A stretch of DNA of 64,000 nt from Episyrphus balteatus (Eukaryota; Arthropoda; Insecta; Diptera; Syrphidae). The stretch is taken from contig NC_079136.1 of assembly GCF_945859705.1 (NCBI RefSeq), positions 89,589,120 to 89,653,119 on the forward strand. The letters are read 5' to 3'. Within the stretch, counting starts at the first letter, position 1. Every line of letters starts with the position of its first letter. Position numbers and translations under genes: made by a program. Below are positions 23,371-35,283 of this stretch, piece after piece. The notes under the pieces are model-generated. The model saw nothing but the letters and a program-made list of their open reading frames with translations. It was not told the origin of the DNA and did not search any database.

Positions 23371-23803
23371 TACACAGAGAAAAATATGACCCGCTAAAAA
23401 CTAACAGATTGCCATATTGTTTTACCGTCCATACATTTCATAAGGAAATCTTATTAAAATCAACGATTAATAAGGTTTTTTTAATGAGATTTCTTATTAT
23501 TTTTATAGAGAAAATCTTATTAAAATTTGACTGAAAAGTTGATTTTTTTTAAACTTAGCACTAGAACAAAAATCGCGATCAATAATTTCATGGCAGGTTG
23601 GTTCAGGTGGTAAGGTGGGCGACTAATGATTTGAAGTCTCCAGTTCGATTCCCAGCCTGGCCATCGTTTTTTTTATTTTTTTGCAGATTTTAAAACAATA
23701 AGGAAAACCCGATTGTTTTAATAAGGTTTCCTTCTTGGATGAAAACCATAGAGAAATCTTATTGTTTTTGTTCTATTTTATGTGGTCTATTTTTCTCTGT
23801 GTA
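23371..23803. mobile_element. 433-bp TIR element carrying a tRNA-like sequence
   Basis: Ends are TACACAGAGAAAAATA and its exact reverse complement, so either TA is the target duplication with tip CACAGAGAAAAATA, or the TIR is 16 bp. Internally, AATCTTATTAAAA-type motifs recur in both orientations (23448, 23513, 23755). A tRNA-like sequence sits in the middle (23594-23660). The tip resembles that of the MITE at 45000-45132. Confidence 0.7.
23594..23660 (+). pseudogene. tRNA-like sequence with intact B-box
   Basis: CAGGTTGG and CCAGCCTG can form an 8-bp acceptor-like stem (one G-T pair) enclosing GGTTCAGGTGGTAAGGTG (A-box/D-arm like) and CAGTTCGATTCCC (B-box like). The middle gives only a weak anticodon stem (GACT/AGTC around a 10-base loop), and the T-stem pairs poorly. 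Size and order are tRNA-like, but a normal cloverleaf does not form, so I call it tRNA-derived, not a working tRNA. Its place inside a TIR element suggests capture, or a fusion with a SINE. Confidence 0.5.
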
Positions 23804-24054
23804 CGAGAAAAAAAAACCCCCAATTTCTTTTTTTTCATAAAGAACTTTATTTTAGAAAGTTAAATATCCATTAAACCAACAGAACCACCTTTATGGATGA
23901 AACATTTAATATTGATTCAAACAGATGTTGCGATTTTTCAGCTAATCTGTTACTTACTAATGCTTTTTAATGTAAAGATCTTGCTCTGGGTCCTTGATAA
24001 GTGGAATCACAAAAGTTTTTTTGAAAAACAATTTAGTTAGCACATTCATGTAAA

Positions 24055-24285
24055 GTATGAAAAATGAAATAAGTCCCCAAATGGTTTTTAAGATTAGTGT
24101 TGGGGTCTTAATTCATTGTGGCCTTACTTCATAATGAAATAATGTCCTAAAAACAAAATGAAATAAGGCCACAAAAAATGAAACAACACCCCAAAACTTG
24201 TGAAATTTCGTTGTTGTTGTTTTGTGTGTATTTTTGTACCTTATTTCATTTCATTGGGACCTAATTTCGCAGAGCCTTAAAATAC
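24055..24285. repeat. Array of GAAATAAnGyCC motifs in both orientations
   Basis: GAAATAAGTCCCC, GTGGCCTTACTTCAT, GAAATAATGTCC, GAAATAAGGCCAC, GAAACAACACCCC and CATTGGGACC occur within 230 bases. The same motif recurs near 32148 (GTGAAATAATGTCC). It looks like the subterminal part of a decayed transposon, with no defined tips. Confidence 0.4.
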
Positions 24286-26808
24286 ATTAATTTATTTGAA
24301 TCTCCCTTCCTATTTTTCGAAAAATATTTCAGATTTTATGCTCGCGGTTTTGATTGATATAAGACACCCAAAGGATTGATGGGTTGTATAGCGTTTATAC
24401 ATTTATATTTATTGCAAATTTATGTTTATAAATCAAACCAATTGACTTTCTAAGGCTACTTTATACTGAAAACCTAACGATGCGATAAATAAGAATATCA
24501 AAAAAAAATATGACAATTTCTGTTTGACAAATACAGCAATTCTCTTGGTACCTACGTATGTTCTTTCTTTTGATTACAAAGCAACAAAAAAAGTGCGAAG
24601 ATTTAAGATATCTATTATTCAATTTTTTTTTCCACCTCGTTAGGGTTTACCGGTGGTGGTGCACAAAGACAGACAATATTAAATGGCGTGATTGATCGCT
24701 TTGGCACAAAGAAAAATTTTTTATTATGCATGTGAATCTACATATTTTTTTTTCCTGATTTTTTATTGTTATGCATATGGCCTTGATTTTCTTATTTTGT
24801 GTGTCAATTCTGCACAAAAATAAACCTACGTGATTTATCGTATATGTTACCTATTCTTACCAATACACTCCGCATCGATTGATTTAGATAAAATAGTTGG
24901 TAGGTAAACAAATATTATCAAATTAGTAAATTATTTTTTATTTTTTAATTACAATTATTAAAGAATATGTTTTCAAACAAACTTTTTATTAAATGTTTCA
25001 TTTCATGTCAGTCAGGCAGATAAAAAAAGGCAAAAAACGTTATTTTTAACTTTTATTAAAATGTATTTATTGTTGTCCAATCATATTTTATGAAATGCAC
25101 GCGATATCCTTCAATTTTTTTTTATTCTGAAAATTGAGGCATCAAAGAGCATTTAGTTCCAAGAAAAAAACAAAAAGCCATTCAAAACTTAATTAAATAT
25201 TTGGTTTATTAAATTTTCCAGGAAGGCTTTTTTTAAAAGTGTACCCCTCTTTGTTACTTTGCTAATAGCAAAATAAGCAAAGGAGGTCAAAGTAAAGAGG
25301 CAATACCTACATAATTTTTATAAATACCTACTACTTTTGTAGAATTTTGATTGGTCCTGCTTGCGTTGCGTTGGTTGAAATATTTGATTTTCGACATGAT
25401 TTTTTTTTCATTCAAGGTATGTACTTAAACATTTAAAAAGTAATGAAGCAAGGAACCAATAAATTCACCTCTGACTCTAAAACTGCCACAGGGTTCATGG
25501 TTGAGTACTTACAACATATAAAAATTATAAATGATGATAAATGATAAATAGTATGTAGTTATCATGTATCTCACAAACACCACTTACCAATCTTAATAGG
25601 TATAATCGTGATTTTAAGGATATTGCAAATAATTTTTAGTACGCAGCTTGAAAAATTTGTTTTTTTTTCTCACGGGCAATTATTTGAAAAGTGATTTTAT
25701 TTAAAAAAAAAAAATGGTTTCTTAAGAATAAAAAAAGAGGAAATTACTCGAATTTTAGTTTTTATCCATTCAAGAGACGTTGAAAATCGTTCGACGTTCT
25801 TTTTTTTTTAATATACCTATTTTAATATGTATACAAAAAATTTTAAATATTTTTGAGAAAAAATGTACCTATGCAATTTTTTGTAAAATATTAATTCAAA
25901 ACTAAAACAAAAATTTCAAAACAGTTTCGAAACTAATTTAAAAACTTGATTTTTCAACAAAAAAAAATTTCAAAATATCTATTCTTTGAAAATGTTTATA
26001 CAACAATTTTATAATACAGTTAATTCAATGCTTCTATTTATAATAATTTTTTGTTGGGATCGATTCAGTCGTTTGAATCTATCTAAAAACTCTGACCCTT
26101 TTTTCAGGAATATGGTCTTAAAAATTTACATTTCTATTTTATTTTCATGACATCATGACATTTAACTTGCGTTAGTTTTGGTCATAAAAAGCTTTGAATT
26201 TTCCCTAAAATGTCCATAAAAACAGTCGACAGTTAAACTTTTTTGGCATTCTCTATTAAGTACCTACCTTAATAATAAGTCAAAAATGAGTAAAATATGA
26301 AAATTTTTAAATTACCTCTTCTTGGTTTCTCCACAAGCCGATTTTTCAAAGTAAATTAACCTGTACACCAATAAGAACATCTATTTTCTCAGATTCTTTT
26401 GGTAAAGTCTCATGTTTGCCGTGAGAAATTTTTATATATTTATTGAATAATGAATAGGCATTTTTATTTACATATACATATTTATTTTCTAATTTCGGTT
26501 TCAATTGAATCGCTTCCACTCAATTCTAAAATTTTAAACTTGTACTGGGTGAATAAATCAAACACAAAAATTTTTGGTTTTATTACTCGGAAATTTTGTT
26601 TGATTTTCAATACATTTTGAAAGAAAAATCTATATTTTTAGAATAAAAAAAAATTGAAACAAAAGACAAATATAAATTTTTGTATTATTATAATTTATTC
26701 CTTAATTCTGATTTTCACGACCAGTTTTATTTAAAATCAACTCATTAAATTAACTAGACTTCAAACTTAAGTACAAGAATAAAGTTAATGGTTTTTAGAA
26801 AAAATGTA
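24286..26808. other. Intronic DNA without recognisable features
   Basis: AT-rich. A phrase GAATCGCTTCCACTCAATTC at about 26509-26528 resembles GAATTGCTTCCACTCAATTC inside the MITE at 34582-35080, so a fragment of that family may be present. Nothing else recognised. Confidence 0.4.
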
Positions 26809-27774
26809 GGGGAAAGTGGCCTGAATTGGCCCCCCTAAGGAAAATGTCCTATATCTCGAAAAACAGTAGCATTCAAACTTAAATACTATATACTTTTCAA
26901 AGTTAAATATATTACTCTCACATTTTTTTCATTTGCGAGTTGAAAAAGTTCCAAAAAGTATTTAATTTTTTTAATTTTCAAGACGTCTACAAATTTCACT
27001 GATCAAATTTACCCGGGTAAAATGGCACACTGTCCAAACATACGTGATTTTAAATGCAAAATTGAGTCAAAGGGCTTCTTTTCAATTTTCTTGGAACAAG
27101 TGGTGCTTAATCCCCCCAGATCTTTCATCGAGTCATTCAAAACCCAGTTCATGTTGGTTGTTCGTCTCGTTTTTGTAGTTTTTGCAACTTTTAGTGTTTT
27201 GGATGCTTTTTTCCAGGTTTTTGACAGAATCAAGGGCTTTCCTCAGTCCAGGACTTCCTCTTTGTACATAGTTCATAAATAGCAACTATTTTTACTTTAA
27301 AAAAATGAAAATGTGAAAAAAAAAAATTTTAAATGACATGTGAAATAGGTATGCCATTTTACCCGAGCACTAAGTAGGCCGTTTTGCCCATTTTGAGTTT
27401 TTTCAATTTAATTTTTACACCAAAAAATTTAAAATCGTTTTAAACCAACTTATTTCAGTAAATTAATAAGAAATACTTCATGCGTACACAGTACACACAT
27501 TAACTTCTTTTTCCAAAATACAATGTTTTTTATACTTTTTTTTGCAAAAAAATTTCACAAAATTTTAACGAGTATACTTTTTGATGTGGATAGGGACAGT
27601 TTGACCTGTCAAATTTCAAAAAAATGGCTTGAAGTTCCTGAAATTTAGTATATGTTGGTTTTGCCAGATAAACTAAAGAATCGCGTTCATAAAACTTTCT
27701 AATTATTTTCGATTCTACGATTTCTAGCAAGGGGGCCATTTTACCTTGGGGTGCCATTTTAGGCCACTTTCCCC
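26809..27774. mobile_element. TIR element copy 2 (~966 bp), TA-flanked
   Basis: Tips are GGGGAAAGTGGCCTGAATTG (left) and GGGGAAAGTGGCCTAAAATG (right, other strand), with TA at 26807-26808 and 27775-27776. Same family and orientation as 15554-16506, differing by scattered substitutions and short indels. The plus-strand frame at 27022-27282 matches that of copy 1 for about 60 residues but is shorter. A 74-codon minus-strand frame (27009-27233) is lysine-rich and shows no certain transposase motif. Confidence 0.82.
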
Positions 27775-29255
27775 TACATCTTTCAAATATAGATGTGTCC
27801 ATTTTTTTTTTTTTAAGTAAATATCATTAGCGAAAAATTTGCTCGTATCGCTTAAACTATGGAAAACTGCCTACATTTTAATGCGAGTATTTTTTTTTAG
27901 CAGATGCAGTGTTTTGCTTTTTAATTAAGGTTTTTTTTTTATTGAATTCACAAAAATCTTATTTTTGAAGAACAATTCGGAAACAACAATTTTGAATCCA
28001 TTAATTTAAATGTATCTTTAACAGTTTAAAAACAGATATCAACAAAATCGTAGTTGTTTGGTACTATTTTGTTTAGCTACAGTTAGATACCTACTTCAAT
28101 AAACATTATTTATTTTCAGATTCCTATTGCTACCTACACATTTTTGTTTAATTTCTATAAATTATTGTATCGTTAAACTGAATAACACTTTTGTAATGTC
28201 TTATTCGCAAAACAGTATAATAATACCTACCTCAAATTGTGTGAATAAAATATAAAATTAAAATAAAATAAAATTGAAACTGCCTACTACAAATTTCTTT
28301 CTATACCAATAACTTACATCTGATGCAACAATGAATAAGAGCACTTTTTACTGATTCAAGTATTTATTTGGATATCGAATCTCATTCCTAAAATATATGT
28401 GCTTGTGCTCGGATTGTTTCAAATTTTCCACAAAAAGGAAACTGAAACATTACTCAGAAATAATTCAAAAACTTTGGATTCTGACCATATGTTCACAATA
28501 CTAAATATAGCTTACTCTTTTTTGTCTGTTTCAATTTTCCAGGAAAATAAAAAAAATATGTTGAAATATCTTATTGCGTTGAAATTGATGAAGAGTACCA
28601 TCCACATAAGTATCTACAAGAGGACTTGCATAGGTACCATGTATTTATTTTTCGATGAAATAACCCAACAGGTATCTCTCGCGAAATCGTGTTGTAGCAA
28701 AGTGCGACCTCCATCAAGTGACACGGAGTTTATTTACGTAAGTTGTGTTGAAAACCCTTCAGAAACGTGATGCTATCATCCCTATTGTAGGGTATTTTTT
28801 TGTTTTTGTTTTTTTTTTTTTTCATCGTGTTAAAGGTGTGGCAATACGCGCTTACATGTGTACACGTACACCCAACACAAAATCACCTCCGCGGCGCTAA
28901 GCTAACAATAAAAAAAAATATGTTCAATGTACATATTCAACGCACTGAACAAAATAAAAAAAGACACATATCAAATGAAAATGGCAACGTCAACTCTTTG
29001 CTCTTTCATACATTTATTTTTCATCATATACAATAAAAGAAAAATAGTTGAATTATTAAAATATAAAAAAAGAATAGAAGAGCATATTTTTTAACGTTCA
29101 CAAAGTTATACTGCCAAATAAAATTCTTTGTTTAATTTAAAGTTGCAGCACAATTTTGAACGTTGAGGTGCAAGTTGGGATTTAAGTCTTGAGGTGCTAG
29201 TCAAGTCAATTTAGTTAAAACTAAAATAATATAAAGTTATATGCAGGATTGGGTC
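27775..29255. other. Intronic DNA; one unrecognised 123-codon frame at 28399-28770
   Basis: Mostly AT-rich. The frame at 28399-28770 (+) begins with a hydrophobic stretch and ends with a GC-richer part (LAKSCCSKVRPPSSDTEF). I recognise no family, it has no splice or initiation context, and its first codon falls in simple DNA. It may be chance, or the relic of an element. The GC-richer patch at 28670-28890 has no repeat partner in the window. Confidence 0.35.
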
Positions 29256-29399
29256 GTACATACTTGCTCTTATGAAAAAGGTTACTCGGAGTATTGAAGA
29301 TTTATATGTAAAAATTAAAAAAAATTTTTTTTAATTCCGTTGGCAAGAAATTTAATAAATGATTTTTTATGATTTTATGATTTTTACATGCGATAGGTA

Positions 29400-30395
29400 C
29401 TATATGTCAAGTTATGCATTCGTAAAAAAAAAAAAGTTGAGATAACATTTTTTCATGATATTACGATGGTAGAGAATGCCAATAAAGTGGGTCCCGGAAG
29501 TCCGTCTGTCTGTCAGTCTGTCTATCTGTACAAGGAGCTACAGCCTAAACGGATGGACCGATTGACTTCAAACTTGGTATATAGCATTTTTTGGAAACTC
29601 TCCAGAGGTGTTTTTGGAATTAATTTTTTTGGACCAAAAATAACGATACCTACTTATCATATACCGATTTTAGTAAAGTTGAATTTGCTCAAAAACGGCT
29701 CCAACGATTTTGTTTAAAAAATTCAAACGAAATTTTTAAGATAAGGTCTATCTTTAAATAAAAAAATTTATTTTTGAAAATCATTATTAACGGTAGGTAC
29801 CTGCCATAGAACCGTTTTTTTAAATCCCATATTCTCCGAAACGGCTTGTTCGATTTCAACTAAACTTTTTGTGAAGAAGCACTTATATAATTCAAATATA
29901 AGCCAAAAATAAAATTTCGAAAAAAATATTTTTGGATTTAAAAAAAAAATTTGAAAAATTTTGTTTGAAAAATAAAATTTTCGAAAACGATACATTGTAT
30001 TTTTTTTTTAGATTTTGTTTTTAAATGTTGATTAGTTATTTCTACAAAATGGCATACCAATTTTATTTTTAAACTTTTTTTCCAAAAAATTATTTATAAA
30101 AAAATTGTTTTTTAAAAAACGGCTCTAACGATTTTGCAATTTTTTTTTTCTAAAAATGCATCTTAATATATCAATTAAAACTGCATACTTGCTTTGGAGG
30201 GCAATTTGATTTCAGATTTGGTTTTATTAAAAAAAAAACGAATTTTATGTTTTTTTTGTATATACGTACATTGTATGTACGTACCGACATTTCCCAAATT
30301 TCTATATAAAAAGTCTTAAAATTTAAGCAAATTGAATTCTAAGAGCAAGTTCGTGCTACCCAGTCGTGCAACCCAGTCGTGCGTTTTATTTTTTT
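29400..30395 (+). mobile_element. DINE-1/mini-me-like interspersed repeat
   Basis: A GTCY microsatellite (GTCCGTCTGTCTGTCAGTC, 29499-29530) is followed by GAGCTACAGCCTAAACGG, ATGGACCGATTGACTTCAAA and CTTGGTATA, then AT-rich sequence, and ends near AAGAGCAAGTTCGTGC with a duplicated ACCCAGTCGTGC. GTCY repeats followed by a conserved core are the defining layout of fly mini-me/DINE-1 (Helitron-related, non-autonomous) elements; assignment to that class is by resemblance. Related copies in the window: 8565-8812, 36860-38640 (interrupted), 43960-44695, and 55140-55285 on the minus strand. Confidence 0.65.
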
Positions 30396-31023
30396 AATGA
30401 TAACGTCTTATAATTTAATTTTGTTTTAATAAAAATATTTGGTTTGGAAATTTGTTGCTTAGTTTTAACATATATAAATGTTTTTGTGCCTAACTTTTAG
30501 TAAAAGAAAAAATTAAAGCAAATTTTAAGGAAAACCTTTCTTAAAACTGTTGTTATCAAAGACGTAGTCTAGGTGCAAATTTTCAATCTTACTCTGCAAA
30601 TGGAATATTTAATTGGGAAATTGTTTGACTGAGGTAAACAGAGTAAATATCCAATTGTCAAAAGGCTGTCATAGTCTGGAAGACACAAACGAGGCTGGGG
30701 GAAAAATTTACCATTATTTTTTAAATATCTTCTGTCTCCGTAATGGCTGCTGATTTCAAGAGGTTAATGGTTGACCATGATTAGGAGTACCTTCACGAAA
30801 CAACAATCGAAAAAAAGGCAAAAGCGATGGCGTGTCAGTTGCTAATATTGTCAATAAGTTTGGGGATGGTACGATAGCTTAGGTGGCGCAATAATATAGT
30901 AGGTAATGGCTTATTGTACCTACACTGAGCGAAGAAACAACTTAAAATTAACGAAACGTGTTTGTTTTTTTTTTTTTTGTTTGGTTTTTAATCATAAAAC
31001 ATCCTTAAATCATTGAATAATTA
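30396..31023. other. Intronic DNA without recognisable features
   Basis: Nothing recognised. Confidence 0.4.
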
Positions 31024-31324
31024 CACCGGTTAACAAAATTAATTTTTTTTTGTTGCCGAAGTCAAAATATACTTTCCTGAAGGATTTGGGTGTGCTGAAA
31101 TGCTGAAAGACAGTTCTTGAAAGAAAGAAAATATATGTAGTGTTTATATACTTAATATATTCCAACAATTTTCCTTATATAAAAGAATAACGTCCGAAAT
31201 ATAGTAGTCGAAAAGTTTTTTTTTTTGCATTTTCTAACGGTAATATTTCAAAAAACCGGAGCACACCGAAAACCTTCCGAAAAGTATAATTTTCTTTCGG
31301 CAACAGAACCCTTGTTAACCAGTG
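31024..31324. mobile_element. 301-bp MITE with TTA target duplication
   Basis: Tips are CACCGGTTAACAA (left) and CACTGGTTAACAA (right, other strand); further in, both arms share TTGTTGCCGAA, TATACTTT and GGTGTGCT. TTA flanks both sides (31021-31023 and 31325-31327). A 3-bp TWA duplication is usual for PIF/Harbinger elements, while CAC tips occur in CMC elements, so the class is uncertain. Confidence 0.78.
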
Positions 31325-31904
31325 TTATGTATAGCGTATAGGTATAGAAATGACACTGATATTTTCTAGAACCACAAACTTTATTTTTTTTTCGGCAATC
31401 AGATGTAGGTACCTACTTAAAAAAATCATCCAATTGAATGGAGCTTGTTCTAGATAATTTGTTTTCCAAAATTTTTGTATATAACACGAAATTTTAGGTA
31501 CTAATACAAACATAAGGACACAAATATCAAAACAAAAAAATAAATCTTATCTACTCGTTTACATCCTATAACAGAAAATAGAAATTAAGGTAATTTGATT
31601 CACACATACAAAATGAAAAAAAATACTGTACCCCCATTTTTTTCGCTAATATTTGAACTTTCTTTTAACACAAGAATTAGGGACCATAGTGAATTTTACA
31701 CAATAAAATAAATTACGGAAAACAAAAATACCCACGTACCTACCTCACATTAACGCACAATTTTCTTAGATTGGTCGTATTAGTACTCGTTCCATTCAGC
31801 ATTATTCAATACTTTATAATAATGTGTTATTTCATAACATGAACATAAAATATCTAGTTTGATCAATTGTCTTCACTTCAATCACTCTCAATTAATAAAT
31901 ACAA

Positions 31905-32050
31905 AAAAGAGCAAGTATACGCCACAGAGTGCATTTGGGCAACATGGCAAATAATGCGAATTACAATTTTTGGCCTAAGTGTCAATACCTACTCCCAAAT
32001 CGAATATAAAACCAAAGTTCTACAAATATATGAAAGCAATTTTTTTTAAC
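31905..32050 (+). repeat. Dispersed repeat shared with 49028-49150
   Basis: Starts near GTATACGCCACAGAGTGCA, with GCAAATAATGCGAATTACAA and a TCGAATATAAAACC tail. The copy near 49030 reads GTATACGCCACAGTGCACGC, GCAAATAATATTAATTACAA and CTAATCGAAATAAATAAAC. Same orientation, both ending in an A-rich or T-rich run. A short retroposon-like family is possible; no tRNA-like promoter is evident. Confidence 0.5.
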
Positions 32051-34581
32051 AGAACCAGTCCTCAGCGTACTTCGGACACTAAGATACCTATTTTTTTACT
32101 GATGTTATATTGATGCAGTGCTTTACCATGCGATCCCTAGTGATGTGAAATAATGTCCTATGATAAAGCCCTAAATTTCAAATATGGCTTCATTTTCGTT
32201 AGAAACATTTTTAAAGGAAATAGAGAAAATGGATTATCCATACCTTTTAAAGGGGGTATTATGGATTAAGATATATGTTGCGAAAAGAAACTTTGCATTT
32301 AACAAACCTTCCACTCTGGCTTTTGAGATTTCTTGTATTGCCTATTCATGTACTCATTGTCAACAAATTTTTAGCAATTTTGGAGACAGTTGTTTTAAAA
32401 AAAAAAGTTTGAGCATACCAGATACCTAGTATTTATCGCTAACCAAATTCCAATTGCTTTACCACTTATCACTTAAGTGAAAGTTTGAATACCCGCATTA
32501 AAAAAAAGCGGTATTAAAGTAATAAAAATACATACTTAATTAAAGTGTCGAAAAAAAACTACCATATAAATGATATAACCTGAAAAATTTCACTCTGCAA
32601 AAAAAGTGCCAATGACTACCCTGAAATGCCATCGTACAGGCCAATGATGAGACTTATAGGAAAAAAAAAACAACAATAAAAAAAATTGTCTTTATTCTTT
32701 TAATCTGAACTGTAAAGCTTTTGTTTTTCATTTTTATATTTAAAATTTCAAGCCCTTGCGAAAATTGTTCGCTCTATTGAATTGAGAGTTTACAAATAAA
32801 GTTTACCCAATTGTACGCTCATCTGTCACCTGTTGGTCTTTTGCTCCAATAACTTAATAATTAACAGATGTTCGTTGCATTCCAAAAAATCCTCTCTCCC
32901 AACTTTGTTTATACCTATACAATACATATACCAATATTTTTGTGATTTCCAAGTTATTGTCGGTCGTAGTCGTCCTTTTTCCTCCAGAGAATCTCATCGC
33001 AATATTGTCCTATACTTCCCTACGCTCTATTTCCATAGAGGCCAATGACACTCTAGCTGCAATAAAACTCAGACCTCTTGCTTGTATATCCATATGAAAA
33101 TCGTTCAAAACAAAACTCACACCCATTGTTCATATCCCTTCGGGAAGGTTGAAATATAAACATAGGACCAACTCCTCTTCGCACCACTTTCCAAAGTATT
33201 TGCTATAGCTATGGCCCGTGGGAATGTGAAAAACTAGCAAAGCTTTTTATATATAGAATCACATCTGCCGCAAAACTTCGTAACAAAAATTTAACGCCAG
33301 CCACCTTTAGCAGCTTCGGGGGCATATTGTATATACCCGGTTCGCAGCTTCAGTCCTATTCAAGTGGAAACCTTTATCACCTGTTCTGTTCAGGTGCGCT
33401 CTTTGGAAGCAACATGTATATTTTTTTTTATATATACATATTTTTTTATTGTTTATTCTCACAGCCCCCTGCAGCAGTAAAATAAAGGACTTCGCATGAC
33501 TTCCCAATAGTGTTGCCTTGCCAGGAATTGTGAGTAGTGGCGCTAGGTGTGTAAGTGTATAGTGGGCAAAAAGCTGAAAGGAGAAACTTTTCAATTGAAT
33601 GACCACGAAAGATAATGGTTTTCTACCCATTTCCGGCTGGAAGTATTTTAATTAAATTTAACTCCCTTCCCTTTTATCCTTTTCTGCCGCCTCGCCTCGC
33701 CTCGCCTCATTCTCTCCGACATATTGCTTCCTCACCATTTCATATACATAATCTATATTCTCTATCAGGTATAAGTATAAGTGTATGTTGATATCAACAC
33801 GAATGGCTTTTTTGAAGTTTTATTAAATGAGATCCTGGAATTCTCATTCTGTATCCTGGATACGCATCGTTCAAAAGTCCACATATCATTCTGGATGAGA
33901 ACACATGTCTAATTACAAGGAACAAACAGAGATAAGAGAGGGAAGAGAAATTGTTTAAAGGTAGTATGAACCTACCTACATCAAAAGGACCGAAAAAATG
34001 AACAAGTGTGAAGTCAAAAGAGAGGTCGTTAGAAAAAGAAGCCCATGTTGAAAAGGGAGCTGGGGGAGGATACTTTCGTACACACTTAAATGAGGAATTT
34101 TTGGCAACAACATGTAGAAAGCAAATTTTTGTTTTTTTTCGCTTGAGAAATTTTCTTTGCTAGAAACACTAACTGCTGCGCTCTTATCGCATATACCTAA
34201 CCTACCGAAGAATGTATAAGGAGTTTCCTTACTTTGTCCTGTCAGAATTTGAAACAATAATCTGTTTTGTTTATTTTTTGTTTCGAGGTTCCTTTGTGTT
34301 ATCCATACACTAACTTGGCACTGTTGTTTCTAAAAGTTGGCATGTCAAACAATAAAACTTTTACTTTTTGACCGCCTCATTTTTTGTAGACAAAGGAAAC
34401 ACAAAAACGTTAGTGGTCGGTTAGGTTTCTAGTATAAAAAGAATGTGCTCGAATGACTAAAATAAAAGAAAAGAATTTCTTTTCAAAAATGAGACACATA
34501 TTTTTTTTTATTTGCTATTAATCTGCTGTTAGATGGAACATTTAAGAACTCAAGAGAGAATGGGATCTGTTCGGAAAGTAA
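32051..34581. other. Repeat-poor, GC-richer intronic segment
   Basis: From about 32800 to 34250 the sequence is visibly richer in G and C, lacks the inverted repeats common elsewhere, and contains a (CGCCT)4 tract at about 33689-33709. No exon with good splice sites and a recognisable protein was found. Frames such as 33307-33630 (-) show no family motif. This is the best candidate in the intron for conserved regulatory DNA or an alternative non-coding exon, but that is only inference from composition. Confidence 0.35.
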
Positions 34582-35080
34582 TGTCGTTTTCGATTGGAAT
34601 CACTCAAGGATTCACTCATTCTGAAATCCAATAAAACAGTTTGAATTGCTTCCACTCAATTCTATTTTTTTTGTGTTTGTGTTTGTTTTTCTGTGAAATT
34701 TAAAATGTCAAATATGGCATAAGACTTGAAAAATAATTAATATGTGAAGAAAATAGTGCCTAATATTCAACAAATTAATCGGGAATTCGTTTTGCAAAAT
34801 ATTTTAAAAGCTTTATTTATTTGTTTGAAAATAAATAAACAAATTAACTTCAGAAAACGAAAAAAATTTGAATGAAAAATAATAATAAACAATGATTGAG
34901 TGTATCTTTGACATGTGAGTATTCATGTATTAGTGCTTCTTGATTTGATTCTGATTTGAAATCAAGAAGAGAATTTCTCTTCTGAGAAGCGTTCTGGCTG
35001 TCATTTTTATGCCAATAAAACGGTTTAAGAAGTCTTCTGAATGATTCCGGACGCTTCCGGAGAGCCAATCGAAAACGACA
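34582..35080. mobile_element. 499-bp MITE with TAA target duplication
   Basis: Tips TGTCGTTTTCGATTGG are identical at both ends in inverted orientation, flanked by TAA at 34579-34581 and 35081-35083. The arms share ATTC(A)TTCAGAA/ATTCTGAA and CCAATAAAAC motifs further in. The 72-codon minus-strand frame inside has no known motif. The TWA duplication points towards PIF/Harbinger-type mobilisation (inference). Confidence 0.78.
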
Positions 35081-35083
35081 TAA

Positions 35084-35283
35084 GAAATAGGTAATAATTA
35101 ATAGAAAAATAAATTTTTTACTTGCGATTTAGGTTTATATGAGACGTCATATAAGCAGGAGTGAACTTTGATTGTTTTTTCCACTTTCATTAAGAAAAAT
35201 AAATTTAAATGCCAACTGAAAATTTGTACAACTTTCAAATTCTTGAATCAACATATTTAACGAAAGTTGTACCACCTACCACC
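35084..35283. other. Intronic spacer
   Basis: Short AT-rich spacer ending TACCACCTACCACC, which abuts the large palindrome. Confidence 0.4.

Noticed and set aside
23594..23660. Functional tRNA gene
   Set aside because: The acceptor-like stem and B-box are present, but the anticodon stem has only 4 pairs around a 10-base loop and the T-stem does not pair. Kept only as tRNA-like.
33307..33630. 107-codon minus-strand frame in the GC-richer island
   Set aside because: Basic and low-complexity part (KKICIYKKKYTCC) over an AT-rich tract, no domain, no splice sites of quality. Higher GC alone lengthens frames by chance.
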